Assembly (NCBI GenBank): GCA_026545225.1
Contig: CM048845.1
Span: 93,436,533-93,500,532 of the forward strand
DNA: 64,000 nucleotides
Reading direction: 5' to 3'
Source of the DNA: Cornus controversa
Taxonomy: Eukaryota; Streptophyta; Magnoliopsida; Cornales; Cornaceae
Part shown: one piece after another, positions 1 to 12,684 of the stretch
Layout: each line of letters begins with the position of its first letter
Position numbering within the stretch: position 1 is the first letter of the stretch
Made by a program: the position numbers and the translations under genes
Notes under the pieces: model-generated
The model's database searches: none
What the model was told of the DNA's origin: nothing
The model's input: the letters and a program-made list of their open reading frames with translations, nothing else

Positions 1-1881
1 ATTTCTATTATTTTAAAATATAAGTCTCACATATTATTAAAACTTGTATATGAAAAAATGTCTATTGTTTAATTAAAAGATAATATATTAATAAATTAAT
101 AGATGGAGTTTTTTTTTTAATCATTGCAAAGACACTAAAGCATTGAACAAGCTTCAAATCTGTCGCAACGAGAGCAAAAAATTTATATGACGGGAACCAC
201 TAAGAGAGAGAAGCAACAATAGAAATGACACCATGAAACAAGCAAAATAAGATCAAATTAATCTAAGTGGGCTATGACACCATGAAACAAGCAAAATATA
301 AGTAGATCTAGTCAAATGAAAAAAAAATGTGAAAAATATCAACATGACAGTTATTGAGACACGCCGAGTTTAAGGAGCCTGTTGAAAAAGAGGAGTTTTA
401 CGTCCCTAGTTCCATGGAAGGAACATAATAGGAGAGAACAATAAAGAAAGGAGCAGTAAGTTTTCGAAAGCCGTGAAGAAAATCGAGACCGAGTGAAATT
501 CTCTGTATATGCTAATTTATTACATCTTTTCTTAAATGAATTTAACATATAAAATTTTACGGTTAAGGTAGAGATGTTGTGATGGGGGAACAATTTCATA
601 TATTTTTTCTGTCATGAACAATCTTTAAATTAATACATTTTGCGCACAAAAATAATTGACCGTCACGTTCTCTATATTAAATTACTTACTATAAATAAAT
701 ATATACATGTAGAGCAGAGAAGACTCTAACGTAGTACTTCTGTAACAAACAAAAAAATGTACTACTATTTTTCGCGACATGTGCAATTACGGATACCGGT
801 GGGTGTGAAGCTGTGTCTTTGTCGTACCGCGTGCAGCAAAAGTCTTTCATTGGGACCCATTCATTCATGATTGGTCAATTGGATATAAAAAAAAAAAGGT
901 TGGAAAAAAGAAAGAGTAAAATGACGATGTACCCCACGCACTATCATATTATAAAAAGACCACAAATGTGGTACACGTTGTCGAAATGAAGAAATAAATG
1001 GAAGTACTGATCGAGTAGGGGAAATAATAGTATGAAGATGAAAGGGGCAGAGCAAAGTATGATAGTAGCGTGAATCTGGACGTAAAGACGGGTACCGACA
1101 GATCCACCTACCAACACCACATTTATTTATTAATTAAAATTAATGCTACAGTAAGATATAAGAGATCATTTTTTTTTTCCTTAAGAAGTTTACATTTAAT
1201 TGCTTAATTAAGTTGAGAAATTATATAATATCTCTATGATGTGACATTTTTAAGAAATTTAAGTTATTCATATTTTTTTAAAAATAATCAATTTCATTAT
1301 AATTAAAAAAAAAATTTTAAAGTTTACGCTTTCTGAAAATAATCATACCATGTCAAATTGAGAAAATAGTCACAGTAATATTTTTTTGGTTTTCTTCTCC
1401 ATATTTGTTGCATCCTAGTGTAATTTATATTAAAATGACCAAACTATAAAAATTAGATAATATGGTAACTCACTTCTTATTATACAATTTGAACATTGGG
1501 TCCAAGGAATGTTTTGATTTGTGACTATCTTTGTGTTGTTGGGCGGTGGATTTTGAGTTATATATATCATCCAACGGCAAACAGTGTTTAAGCTATGTAA
1601 AACATATATCTCTCTACATGCATAGAATAGTTGCGTAGTAGATGCAATGCTTTTGAGCTAGAGATTAGAGAGATCAACTTTGTTTAAAAAATGAAATTAC
1701 CAGTTGATCCCTGAATTATTGTGGAACCAACCACTTTGTGTCCATTCATATTGATTGCTATGTTGTTTTCAAAGAAGGAATTATTATTAAATTTATAGTT
1801 GGCAGTTCACATCCCATCTACATAATTTATGGTAGCTATTAAAAAATATCTGCTGCATGTTCTTTCATTTTAGCTTTAATT
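1..1881. other. AT-rich intergenic DNA, no gene seen
   Basis: No open frame here looks like a conserved protein, and both strands are rich in stops and homopolymer A/T runs. The stretch at 840-1080 is less AT-rich and could be promoter-like, but no adjoining exon is visible on either side, so no function is assigned. Confidence 0.5.
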
Positions 1882-2109
1882 TCACGTTTGGGACCACATA
1901 TCTCCAATTTCTGGTGATCTAACTTCATCTGAAGATGCGACACTGACAATGCCCGGATTTTCTTTTGGTGGCCCACATGGGCCATTGACTGTTATTTTTA
2001 GAGTCTTTACTTTGGACCATAGTGCAGGTAGGATCGATCTACAGTCCTTTGCCAAACTTTGCACACAAGATAAAATTATTTCATCATACCTCAATGACAA
2101 GAATTTCAA
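1882..2109 (-). pseudogene. possible 3' exon or gene relic
   Basis: A 75-codon minus-strand frame ends at TGA (1882). From about residue 19 onward it has a protein-like composition, with balanced charge and the segment NGPCGPPKENPG, unlike the random frames around it. Its first 12 or so codons lie in the local 126-bp tandem repeat (2080-2340), so a true exon would probably begin further in, near 2060. I do not recognise the family and could not find matching upstream exons between 2110 and 7300. It may be the terminal exon of an unrecognised gene or a leftover of a deleted one. Confidence 0.25.
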
Positions 2110-2340
2110 ATTTTATGACATGTAACATGAAAATAAATAAAATGAAATGAAATGAGATGAACGAAGTTTAGCTAAGCCATGGAGTCATGGACTCACAAAC
2201 TAAAGTTGATCACACCTCAATGACAAGAATTTCAGATTTCATGACATTATATGAAAAGAAAATGAAATGGACAACTTTAGCTAAGTTCATCATACAATTA
2301 GTGTAGGTATCTAAGCCATATATGGACTAACAAACTCAAT
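2080..2340. repeat. diverged tandem duplication, period ~126 bp
   Basis: The motif CCTCAATGACAAGAATTTCA occurs at about 2089 and again at about 2215. Both copies continue through a similar ATGACAT...GAAAATGAAATG stretch and a following TTTAGCTAAG block. Copies differ by small indels. Confidence 0.7.
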
Positions 2341-2379
2341 TCTACAAGCAATGGACAAGTTTAAGCGAGCAATACTCGT

Positions 2380-4110
2380 TGGCAGTCTTGCTTACCTTTT
2401 GCCTTCACCAAAACATGTATTTATGTATGTGCATTTGTGTGTGTGTAATGTGTATGTATGTACACACTAGTATAAATATATATACACACACACACACTCA
2501 TACGTACGCATTGGAAATTCATGCTATGTTCGAATTTTCTAAAGAAATGCAGGTAGGCCATACGCTACATCTGAGAGGGTAATTGTATATAGAACATGAC
2601 ATTTTAAAGTCTACTTTGAACATCTGTTTCGTGGAATGGAAAGACACTTGAACACATAATAATACTTTGTCAAATCATTTAGCTGTATTTGAAATATGTG
2701 TATATCCACTTATCCTGCTTTCATGGATTAAGGAAATATTGTCAAAATACTAGATAGGTGCATTCTGAATCATCATTTTTCTTCTTGCTCAAACAACTCA
2801 AGGTAACTAACTGTTATTGGTCAAGCATGTAACTGTCATTTATAGCAATTGTAATATTATATATAGAGATAATACTACAATTGCCTAAGGATCCACAGCT
2901 CCTTATCTCCCACTTGCTGTTAGAATTGGTCAAGAAAGCAACAGCAGCATAGAAAATCTGTTAAGATAATTGCTAGGAAGCAAGTTTGACAAAAGCAACA
3001 CAAAGAAATTGTGGATAATTTTTCTCTGAGACATTTTATAATGGTTCAAGTTTAATTAACATAAGAATAAAAGCATCAACCTGTTTAGCCAAATTTTCTC
3101 AAGTTCACAAAATGCAGGGGTAAAATATCTTCTTGCTACAATGTTTAATTATTAGAGTAACTATTGAACTCCTGGGATAATTTTTAATTTAGTATATATT
3201 TTTAACACTGAGTACCAGTCTCTTGCCTACCTTTGCTTTCATCAAAACAGCATAGTGTGTTTCTCTCTCTCTCTCTCTCTCTGTATTAAGATTTAATCAA
3301 AGAAGAAATAAGGACAAGCAGGAAATGACCATTCGTTTAACGTTATATTACCATTCACTTGACATTATATTACTCAATGACCGGAATGGGAACATGATTC
3401 AATTTTTTTTATAGAAAGGCAAGTAGGACAGGTACCAAATCTTAGAGTATCTTCACAGGACGTAATTAATCAATGATTTTCACTTTTTCTAAGTCTACTT
3501 TGGATAAATATCCTAACCTAAAGATTAGTTAACTTCTACGATTGCTCTACTTTCTAGATGTGGCATTTTAAGTCTACTCTGGGTTATTTGTTTCTCCAAA
3601 TGATGTTCACTTATTTCAAATTTTCAACAAATGAGAATCCTTTGTTAATTTTATGTTTAGCTGAATTCAAAATTATCATATATCCATTACATGCGATTTG
3701 AATTGATAGATAAGGATGTTTTGTCAAACTACTAAACAGGTGCGTTTTGAATGGTTATATTTCCCACTTGCTTAAACGTACAACTTACTAATCAGATGAT
3801 ATCATCTGAATGACACTCTTACAATATGACAGCTAACATTTGCTGTTTCAAGAATCAGCTAATTGCTTATTATTTAATTCGATACAGAAAACAAAATAAT
3901 TCCACAAGTAGCTAGAAATAGAAAAGAATAGGAAATAGCAGGACCACAGGAAATTAAATTGCAGAGGAAACGTAACAGGCCTCACATATCAGTTGCTTTA
4001 GATGATAGTCACTAGTCAGCAAGCTAGATTGACAAAACCAGGAATGCAAGGAATTTGTTGATTTTGACGTGAATGATATTTTATAGTGGTCTAAGCAGCG
4101 AAAACACCTA
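2380..4110. repeat. ancient ~0.9-kb tandem duplication, very diverged
   Basis: Blocks in the same order recur about 0.85-1 kb apart. The CTTACCTTTTGCCTTCACCA-like block at 2390 returns near 3225; the CATTTTAAAGTCTACTTTG-like block at 2600 returns near 3566; the block with a TCAAA-ACTA-A-AGGTGC pattern at 2735 returns near 3725; and a TTTGACAAAAGCAAC...ATTTTATAATGGT stretch at 2985 resembles one near 4030. No coding frame is kept. A (TC)n run lies at 3259-3282. Confidence 0.45.
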
Positions 4111-7100
4111 CCTGTTAGGACTTGGTATCTCAAATGTTAACAAAATGCTGAAACAAGCCCTCTTTTTGGTAGCATGTTTAGCAAATTTCATTTACTGATG
4201 AAAAATCATTCACATATGTTAAGGGGATGACATCATTTAGTGTTCGGAAACCTAAAGTACCAGAGCAGAAGGCATCACTTTGTTGAGGGAATTATTCATT
4301 GTTTTGCTACCATAAAATACCAGTATTGAAGGGCATCACTTCCTTTGGTCTCTAACAGGCACAACTACTCACATAGATAAATAAAAAATAAAAAAAAATA
4401 ACTTTTAGCGTGTTCCAAAAAGTTACAAACTATATGTCACAATGCATCCCTTGAAGAACAACAAAGAAGAAAGCAAAATTTCAAAACCAACAGAATACAA
4501 CAAAATAAGTTCATTTTTATATGTAAAGCCAGCATCTCTAAATTCTCGATAACTGGTTGCAGCCAGCCAGCCATTGCCCAAAAACAGACCAAAGAAAGCA
4601 ACGAAAAATAAAGGATGTCTACTCAGGAAATGCATGGATGCTTTCATCTAGAATATAACACAATGGACACACAATCCAAGTCATGTCACACACTGCATGT
4701 GTTGATATAGACTCTAATTCAAGCGAAAGCACAGTAACACAATTAATTATTTTACCCATAATGAAAAGGCATTAACTACGTATGATTTCGACTTGGGGGT
4801 AGCTAAAAAGAATAATCACATTTTTGCACAGGAATTGAGAATGAAACCAGATCAAACATGTAGTTCGGAAGGTCTGGTCATTGTAAGACAACAACTATAT
4901 ACTTGAAAAGGTACCAACAACTATATACTTGAAAAGGTACCAATAACTATAATGCTGAAAACATGACTACAATTTTATAATTAAAACCACAGATTTTAGA
5001 AAAGAAAATTTTAGAGTAAATCGATGAAAAATGACAATTTTTAACTCCCTAAAGCTGATTACACCCAGGTGGACACGTTCAGTTCTGTCAAAAGCAACTT
5101 GTGAGGAATCTGAGCCATTTTTCAACAATCTGAACTGGTTTTTGGGTTAGCCTTCTCGATAGAGTTAATATCCATGGGTCCTGTAGCATAATTGATATTC
5201 AAATTCATCTCATTCAATTTACGCTGTTTATAAGCATACAACACGTGGGTTTAAATTCATTATGGACCTTTTTATTAACTTGAGTTCATTTCATATCCTA
5301 TAAAGAAGGCAAGGGTAGCCACATTCACCAAGAATACAAGGAGGAAATTAACATGGGGATTTCATTGAAGAAACTAAAGGAGGTTGATACCAACAAGAAT
5401 GAAAAATCAATGAGTTTGTATTTTAGTTCCACCTACAACTTGATCAAGTTGTATAATGGACTCCAACACCTCCTTCAAGTATCAGCTAGTCAATAAAGGC
5501 GCTAAAATATTTTTGTTCAACATGCTCATATCTAGTCTTTTAGGTGAGAAATGGGCAATACATGTCAACATCTTTGATTGTAATCCTAAGACATCAATAA
5601 AACCCTAGACCTGATGATGGAGGCCGGTAAACCCTACTGCTATAAAGAGCTATGTATACTGCTAGCGAAGAGTTGACACTTCTGTGCAGCAGTTCAGGTC
5701 ATGTTATTTGGCTTGATGTCTACAAGTCTATCCACATATAATTTGCAACATTTTAGTCAGCAGTATATCACACCTAAGAACATACACTAGAGCTAAACCT
5801 CTATACCCAGCTTCCGGACAAAGGTTCCTTGTGATGACAACTTTTGGTATTCGACTCGTTGTTGGTGTTCCATTTGCCTCTTTTGGAGACTTCGGCTTTT
5901 TACAGAAGAGAATGCCCAAGAAGGCGGTTACACTGGGATAGTTGAGTCCTTCTGATATTTAGGGGCAAAAATCCAGGTCACTGAATAAAATTTTATCCAG
6001 GATGTCGTTGGTATCATATGAAAAAATTTCATACATCAACTGAATAGCACAGGCAAAGGTTCAACAAGAACTGGGACAGAACAAACTAAAAACTATAGAT
6101 ATGGTAGAGACATTAACGCTTCCCTTTTCCATAAATATGATAACACTCTATGTATATACATAATTTCTTCAAATAGGAGCCAACACGTGGTGTAATGTTA
6201 AAAGCTGATTGCAGAATTTTAGAGAATGTGTTCAACTCTAGCATCCACCTTAACAACTCTAATAGGAAGCTTAGAGGAGAATTTCATACGTAAACAACAG
6301 TACTTATTAATTCCAAAATATCAGGAAGAAGTTTCTTGATCAATTATATGACAGAAGCAGGATCAGAGCAGCGCATGATTATCACACTAATTAATGTCAA
6401 GAAAAACTCCACAACAGCAATGGAATTGCACAAAGATAAGTAAGCAAAAGTTAAAAGTTAAAAAAGAAAAACAGGAAAGGAAAAGGTGGCCATCAATATC
6501 AACATGTATTAATTAATTGTAATTCACCCAATTGCAATCTTTAATGTTTGGAAATTATCTGCTTCCATAATCAGTTAAAGCTTCTCCAGAATCAAGTCTA
6601 CTATCTTCAAGCGAACCTGCTTCCATCTCAGTAGAACATCATAATTTCTATTACCTCAATATATAGAAAAAAAAAAAAAAAAAAAAGAAGAAAAGAACAG
6701 ACGCTTACATGTTTCTCTTTCTGCATCAATCAGCATCACTTTCAGAAAACATTATTACTGTATATCAGTTCAACTGCACTTACACTCACTCTGATAATTT
6801 CTGTCTCAAATTAAACATTTTTTCCCAAGTAGCAGTTAGAGTGTACAAGCATTACAAAGGACATATCAACAAAAGGAACTGAAAACACATATGTCCAAGC
6901 TTAAAAACTGAACTTTTCCTATAAGTGGCTTAAATTACTTAGCATACAGGGACAGAACCCTAATTACAAGCTGTCAAGTGTTGACATCCTTATTAGTCAA
7001 TAATAGAGCAGGTTGAGTGCGCTTCCAACTCCAATGCAGAGGTCAAATCCTACTCATGAATCATACACTAACAGTGTAAATTACATACACAACCTGCATG

Positions 7101-7357
7101 AATTTTCAAAGTTAACTAGTCAAAGCGGTTCAAAAATGCAACCAGTTTAGCTTCTGTAACAACACTTATTTATTATGCATTTGTCAACCTTGAATGAATC
7201 AATCAAGAAAATTACACTCCTAAATGAGCCTTCTCTATAACTCGGAAAACAGAAGTACATATCAGAAAGAGCCCCGAAACAAAAGCAAAAGAGAAACAAT
7301 ACAAGCAGGGCATAGCACAGTAAACTTATAGTTCCTTTGGCACAACAGAGTGAGTGG
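4111..7357. other. intergenic DNA, no gene supported
   Basis: This stretch lies downstream of the minus-strand mandelonitrile-lyase-like gene. Short open frames at 4423-4647 and 5728-5919 (minus) have no recognisable motif. A poly(A) run lies at about 6667-6686. I see no further structure. Confidence 0.4.
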
Positions 7358-9207
7358 TCAGTCCTGTTTCGTTCTCTCTTTGATTATCTTCACACCAACA
7401 TACCTGCCAAAACAAACCAACAAATTAACCAACCGTCCCACCACTATTCCATCCTATAGCAAGCATACATTCAAATAAAAACACACACATACCTTCCAAG
7501 CATCAATAGAGTAGCCTGGGGATTGGTGCCTGGCGAAACAGCAAATGTCGAACCATCAACAACTCGGAGAGCATCAACACCAATAACTCTGAGATTGCGA
7601 TCAACCACCTTTCCCACGACGCACCCACCATGGTAGTGCCATATGGTACTCACTGTGCGACGGCAAAAGTCTCCCATCAGCTGATCATCAGACTGATCAA
7701 CAGGCAATGCTGGTCCAACGTAACTGAAATCCCGACTACCAAACCATTCCCGGTACTTGAAATCATCCATGGACCGGCTCCTTAGGACATCACCGACCTT
7801 GCGTGTGCCATTCACACACCGCGCCACATCGCTTGGGTTGCTGAAGTAATTAAACCGGACGATTGGGTTAATTCTGACGTCTGTAGAAGCCAATCGCAGT
7901 GAACCTGCAGAGAGAGGCCCGGTAATCTTCTCCATGAGGGTGGCTACTGTGAGATACAGTGGTGAAGAGGCTGATCTAATGAAAACAGAACGAGAAGGTG
8001 AAACGAAAGGGATGACATTAGAGGCAGCTTCAAGGTAAGCCCCTGAATCAGTAATGCCCACAACTTGTATGAGAGAGTGATCTAATGGAATTGATGGCAC
8101 TATTGATATCCCATTTCGGGGATTGTCGTAGATGTACTGTCCAACATAAGGCAAGTGATGCACCACCGGAATTCCCCACGACGAGAGGTATGGCCGTGGC
8201 CCAATGCCACTCAAAAGCAGAAGCTGTGGGGTGCCAATGGCGCCGGCACAGAGCATCACTTCACCCCCTTGGCGAACCATTGCGTGGTGGTACCGGCCTG
8301 TCTGGTCACGATAAACCACCCCAATTGCTGATTGTTTCGGCCCAGAAAAATCTGAAGAAGATGCTATTAGAACTCTTTCCACGCTTGCATACACAGCCAC
8401 TTGAATATTTGAAGATTGGGCATAGCTGAGAAGATCAGCAGAGCTGTGACGTCGACCATAGCTGTCAAATGTGGAACCCCCGATCTTGGTACCCACCACA
8501 TGATCCAAACTAAACCCATTATACGGTTCAACACCGGCCTCCAACAGCCCATCTCTGACCGCCGATTGCCAGTTCTTGAGTTCTGGATGGAACACAATTG
8601 CCCTCTCAATCCACTCGTAAGACTGGTTCACCACTTGAAGGTCCCAATTCAGCCCTGACCTTCTATAGAATTCTTGATCGGCTCGGCTGTAGAAACCTGC
8701 ATTGATTGCGCTGCTGCCTCCAAGAACGCGTCCTCGGGCGTTGGGGACACCGTCTTCGGAGGTGAAGGCCTGTGCTGGCGAGTCGAAATCATCGACCTCC
8801 ATGAGAGTGGTGATAAAGCCTTCTTGGGTCATCAAATTAGACTTCCCATATGCAACACCGCCTCGTTCCAGCACCAGAACCCGAAAGAATTCCGATAGCG
8901 TCGCCGCCAATGGGCACCCGGCGGTGCCGCCTCCGACGATTATGTAATCGTAGTAGTCTTCCGATGGGTAGTCTGTGGCGTTGAATACAAATTGAAGGTA
9001 ACTTGGACCTGTAAACATAAAGATGGATTGAAATTAGCACTGGGTTCAAGAAAAAAAAACTAGAATATGAAGTAAACGAACAGATATTGAAATGATTGAA
9101 TGATTACTCTGTTGCGATTGAGCTCTGGCCAACGGAATGAGAGTGAAAATCATCACGAACGCGAGGAATGGAAAGTATAGACTAGTGGGTTTTGAGGCTT
9201 TCGACAT
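7358..9207 (-). CDS. (R)-mandelonitrile lyase-like / HOTHEAD-family GMC oxidoreductase
   Basis: FAD-dependent GMC-superfamily protein, probably secreted, closest in my judgement to the Arabidopsis '(R)-mandelonitrile lyase-like' HOTHEAD relatives. Exons (minus): 9207-9108, 9008-7493, 7403-7358, all with GT-AG introns, giving 553 aa, the usual size. Residues 1-29 form a signal peptide (hydrophobic core FLAFVMIFTLIPLA, then ARA). The FAD-binding Rossmann motif GGGTAG is at 59-64 with the ribose-binding Glu at 81. GMC signature 1 (RGRVLGGSS) is at 125-133, signature 2 (GAIGTPQLLLLSG) is mid-protein, and WHYHGG at 490-495 with GTNPQ near 529 carries the catalytic His/Asn pair. The large exon is clearly more GC-rich than its surroundings. 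The substrate is unknown: plant HOTHEAD proteins act in cuticle and organ separation (omega-hydroxy acid oxidation), whereas true cyanogenic lyases are restricted to some lineages. No break is seen. Confidence 0.93.
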
Positions 9208-9239
9208 TGTTTGTGACGTGAAATCGTGATCAAGAAAGC

Positions 9240-9247
9240 TAGGGTTT
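9240..9247 (-). promoter_or_regulatory. telo-box (AAACCCTA) in 5' leader
   Basis: On the minus strand AAACCCTA lies about 35 bp upstream of the start codon of the mandelonitrile-lyase-like gene. Telo-boxes are common near plant transcription starts. A single 8-mer is weak evidence of function. Confidence 0.35.
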
Positions 9248-9611
9248 TCTTTGGAGGAAAATTTAAGGGCGACTGGTGGAACTTGAGCGAAAGAGTAGAT
9301 GACGTTGATCTTCTGGGTTTTACAATGAATTTCTACGTAATGGAATTGCGTCTCAGAGAAATTATTGTCTTTTTGATGTCAGTGTATTTTGGCTTTTGCA
9401 GAGAGAGAGAGAGAGGAGTTGATAGGACAGTTTCTTTTTGGTGGGAAATTCAGTTGGATAATCGTTGACGGATTGTAATAACTGCTTCCAACGCCGTTAA
9501 TAAATGAATTTCAACATTTACAAGAAGTAATTGGTCATTTTTACTGTGTACTGCAATCATTTTTTAGTTTTAGTTATTAAATATTTATGATTTACATTTT
9601 TATATACTAGA

Positions 9612-10921
9612 AAGTTTTTAGGGCAAAATGCACTCACACTCTTTGAGGTTTACCCTAAACACACTCATATATAAAATTTACTTAAACTTACACTCACATC
9701 CCTAAGGTTTGGAATTTGATCGCACACAACCCCCAAATAAAATCCATCGATTAAAAAATTATTTGAAATGTTTATTTACCTTTCACTAACTGAAAAAATA
9801 TTTTTAACCTTACTTTTCATATTAAAATACCATATTGCTCCCAATTTTTTTTTTCATTTGACAAAACTACCCTTATTTTCTTATTGCTTTTCTCCCTCCT
9901 CTCTCACCCTCAAAGTTCACTTTCTTTAATTCTTTCTCTCTCTCTCTCTTTTATTTATTTCTTTCTCTCTCTCCTCACTCTGTCTCTTTTTCTCTCTTCC
10001 TCCATCTCTCTCTCTTTCCCGAATCACTCTCTCTACATCTAACCCCCCTCTCTTTTCTTTATTTTATCTACTTCTCTCTTAATTCTTCACCATTTTTTCT
10101 TTTTTTTTCTTTTATTTTTTTCTTTTTCACCATTGCTATGGCAGTGCACCTCAAAATTGGCAATGATAGCATGACTTTGGTGGTGATCGTAGTGTCTTGG
10201 CAATAGTAGAGAGATGACAACAAATGAGACCTATATGAAGAGTGTTACAGAGTACAAGAGTTTATGAGAAAGTTAAAAGAGGATATTTTGCATTTTGCCT
10301 TTTATTACAAAGTATGCATACATTTATTTCAAAAACTAAAACAAAAAGTAGTGATGGCACTGATAAAATTAAAAAGTAGGTACTGAAAAAAAAGAAATAA
10401 AAACATCATCCAAGATTAATAATAAAGAAGATTAATAATAAAGAAACATCCAAGATTAATAATAAAGAAAATTTTAGCCTCAAAATTTGAATTTCTTCAG
10501 ATTAAATTTTATTTTTCAGTGACAACTAATATTGGGTCATACACATAATAGAGAAATAATATAAATTATTTGTTAAATTGAATCACCAAAACACATTAGA
10601 CTCCTTTCTTTATTTCACAATTCTTTTTTATAATTAAAAAACAAAACAAAAGAATTCAAAGAATTTTGTTGCCCCTTCACTAAATTTAGGAAATACTAAT
10701 ATAGTAATATATCGGTTAAAGGGTTAATTTAGTCATTTTATTTTAATAGATTTTTTAAATATAATATATTTATTATATTGATGGGTAAAATTGTAATTTT
10801 TCATGCAAATGGTTGATGCAATTTTGTTCAGGAGTGTGAGTGTAGATTTAAGCAAACTTTGTACATGAGTGTGTTTGAGGCAAACCTCAAGGGTTGTGAG
10901 TGTATTTTTTTCAAGTTTTTA
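9612..10921. mobile_element. non-autonomous MULE-like DNA transposon with 9-bp TSD
   Basis: The 9-bp direct repeat AAGTTTTTA flanks the element at 9612-9620 and 10913-10921. Inside, terminal inverted repeats of roughly 85-90 bp face each other: the left begins GGGCAAAATGCACTCAC, and the right, read in reverse complement, begins GAAAAAAATACACTCAC. Both continue through a TTGAGGTTT-CC-AAACACACTCAT block. Long TIRs plus a 9-bp TSD are the Mutator-like hallmark. The 1292-bp body has no transposase frame. Its interior holds a long pyrimidine-rich (CT)n stretch (about 9890-10090) and a less AT-rich piece near 10130-10270 that could be captured host sequence. Confidence 0.82.
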
Positions 10922-12588
10922 AGTTCACACACAACCCAATGAGGGATTTGAGTGGTCGTGGCAAATAAATTAGGGTTAATTTAATCTTTCTCTTATTACA
11001 ATCTTTAAATATATATAATATCTTCTTATTGTCATTTTATACTACAAAGCATATCTCCTATTATATCTTCTTAAGTAGTATATGTTGCTCTAATATTTGA
11101 GAAAAACTAGCTAGCTTTCAAATCAAGTTAATTTGTGAATTCATATGGTCTTTTCATGACCAACACATAATTTAATTAACTCAACAGAGTTTTCTAATTA
11201 CATAATTTTGTAATATTATGATGGTAGGAATCCTGAAAGGGTTATTTCGTATGATATGTTTAAAAACATGTAAACATGAGAATTAATACAATATGTGCAT
11301 AGCTCAAAACTAATCCAATGGTATTTAGGTTTTTCAACGCAAGCATGCCATGACTAGTTTTGTGTGCCTTGTTACTAGAGAGTTGTTTCTCAGTACCAGT
11401 CACTTGTCATGAGAGTTACTCTATGCTTGAGTTAGGATCTCATGATCTACTTGGATCTATTGTCAAGAGAGGGGTTCTAGCCCAAATGTTCATTTTTTTT
11501 CATTAATTAGCCAAGTACTCAATTTGAGTGCAAAAACATGCTCAAATTGAAAGGTGTTTGTAGTGAGTTCTAAAAGTGGAGGTCAACTTTCCTTGCAATG
11601 GTGGTCAGTCCAGGTGGAGGTCCAAGTTGTCACAAAAGAGGGCCCATCAATGGGGGCACTAGGAAGAGCGCGGGGGTTCTTTAAGACTTCTGAAGTGAAT
11701 GGTTAAGTAAAAAATGAATTTTTGTTGCCTGAATTTTTTTTGTCTCCTGAGACATTAACTTTTCTTGTATTTATATGGGCTTGTGAGTGGTTAAAAACCT
11801 GGGGTCCTCGAAAATATCCAGTGGTCACGTCACTTTTGAAATGTGACCACCAGAGGACCTTAGAAAGAAGGTATGTTATCGAAGAATCTTGGTGAAAGAC
11901 AGACGGACTGTTGCATTCAATGCATCTCTGACTGTAGCAAGAAATGGTCTAATCCCATAAATACGAGAGTAAAGATCTCTTGTAGTGGGGCATAGAGTTA
12001 CATAGAGATCTACGCTGGATCTTTTAGGTGAAGATGAATTACCATGACTTTAGAGGTGCTCTTCCTCTTGTTATAACAATAGAGGACCTCTCTACCTATG
12101 ATGACCACACTCGGATGACAATTTTGTCTGTCCCGTCGAGTTTTCACCCCGTCCTGCCCTTAATGGGACGGGTATGAGAACCCTTTTTTGTTCTGTAGGG
12201 GCGGGTAAAGGAAAGGAATCTAGAACCCACCACGGGTACGGGACGGGTTCGGGGTTTGTTAACACCATGTTATCATGCGCCCTCTCGTGTCAGGCAGGGT
12301 GCCCTAGGTGATGTAACCAACCTTAGTGGTAAAGATGAGTTTAGAGGTTCGCTTCAGTTTATATTCTTTATGAATATGGGAATTTTAATGCACTTTTTTT
12401 TCATTTCGAGGTTGTTGGTCTTTAAAAGTTTTTTGATTTCAAATAAAAATTATGAAGATGAGTGCAAGTGCAGTTAAACAATATTCAGTAATTGATGCAC
12501 AAAGAGTAGCATGTGTTTGTTCTTTTTGTTTCTATTGTTAACAAAAAAAAAAGTGCATACTATGTGGCTGGACACTATTGGACCATGA
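10922..12588. other. intergenic, includes GC-rich repeat fragment
   Basis: No gene is visible. At about 12110-12260 a GC-richer patch reads GGATGACAATTTTGTCTGTC and then GGGACGGGT-type repeats. It resembles the end of a hAT-like element that starts with GGATGACAA; a similar GGATGACAATTTAACCCGTC occurs near 45656 and a related end near 17600. No TSD could be assigned. Confidence 0.35.
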
Positions 12589-12684
12589 GGCTTATGTGCT
12601 AACACGGCAAAAGGACTAAACGTGATGGGGAATCCAAAAATGCTGATGAATGAAATGGTAGAAAGACTCGGATGGACCTTTTCC

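Noticed and set aside
4423-4647. 74-codon minus frame with hydrophobic segments
   Set aside because: No recognisable family, no splice-compatible neighbours, and hydrophobic content is expected from A/T-rich codons.
7021-7060. tRNA B-box-like GGTCAAATCC
   Set aside because: No matching acceptor stem or A box could be paired around it; I found no tRNA or rRNA gene in the window.
8085-9049. Several open frames on both strands overlapping the mandelonitrile-lyase-like gene
   Set aside because: They are other-frame shadows of the GC-richer exon 2 and have no family resemblance, while the spliced minus-strand frame carries all GMC motifs.
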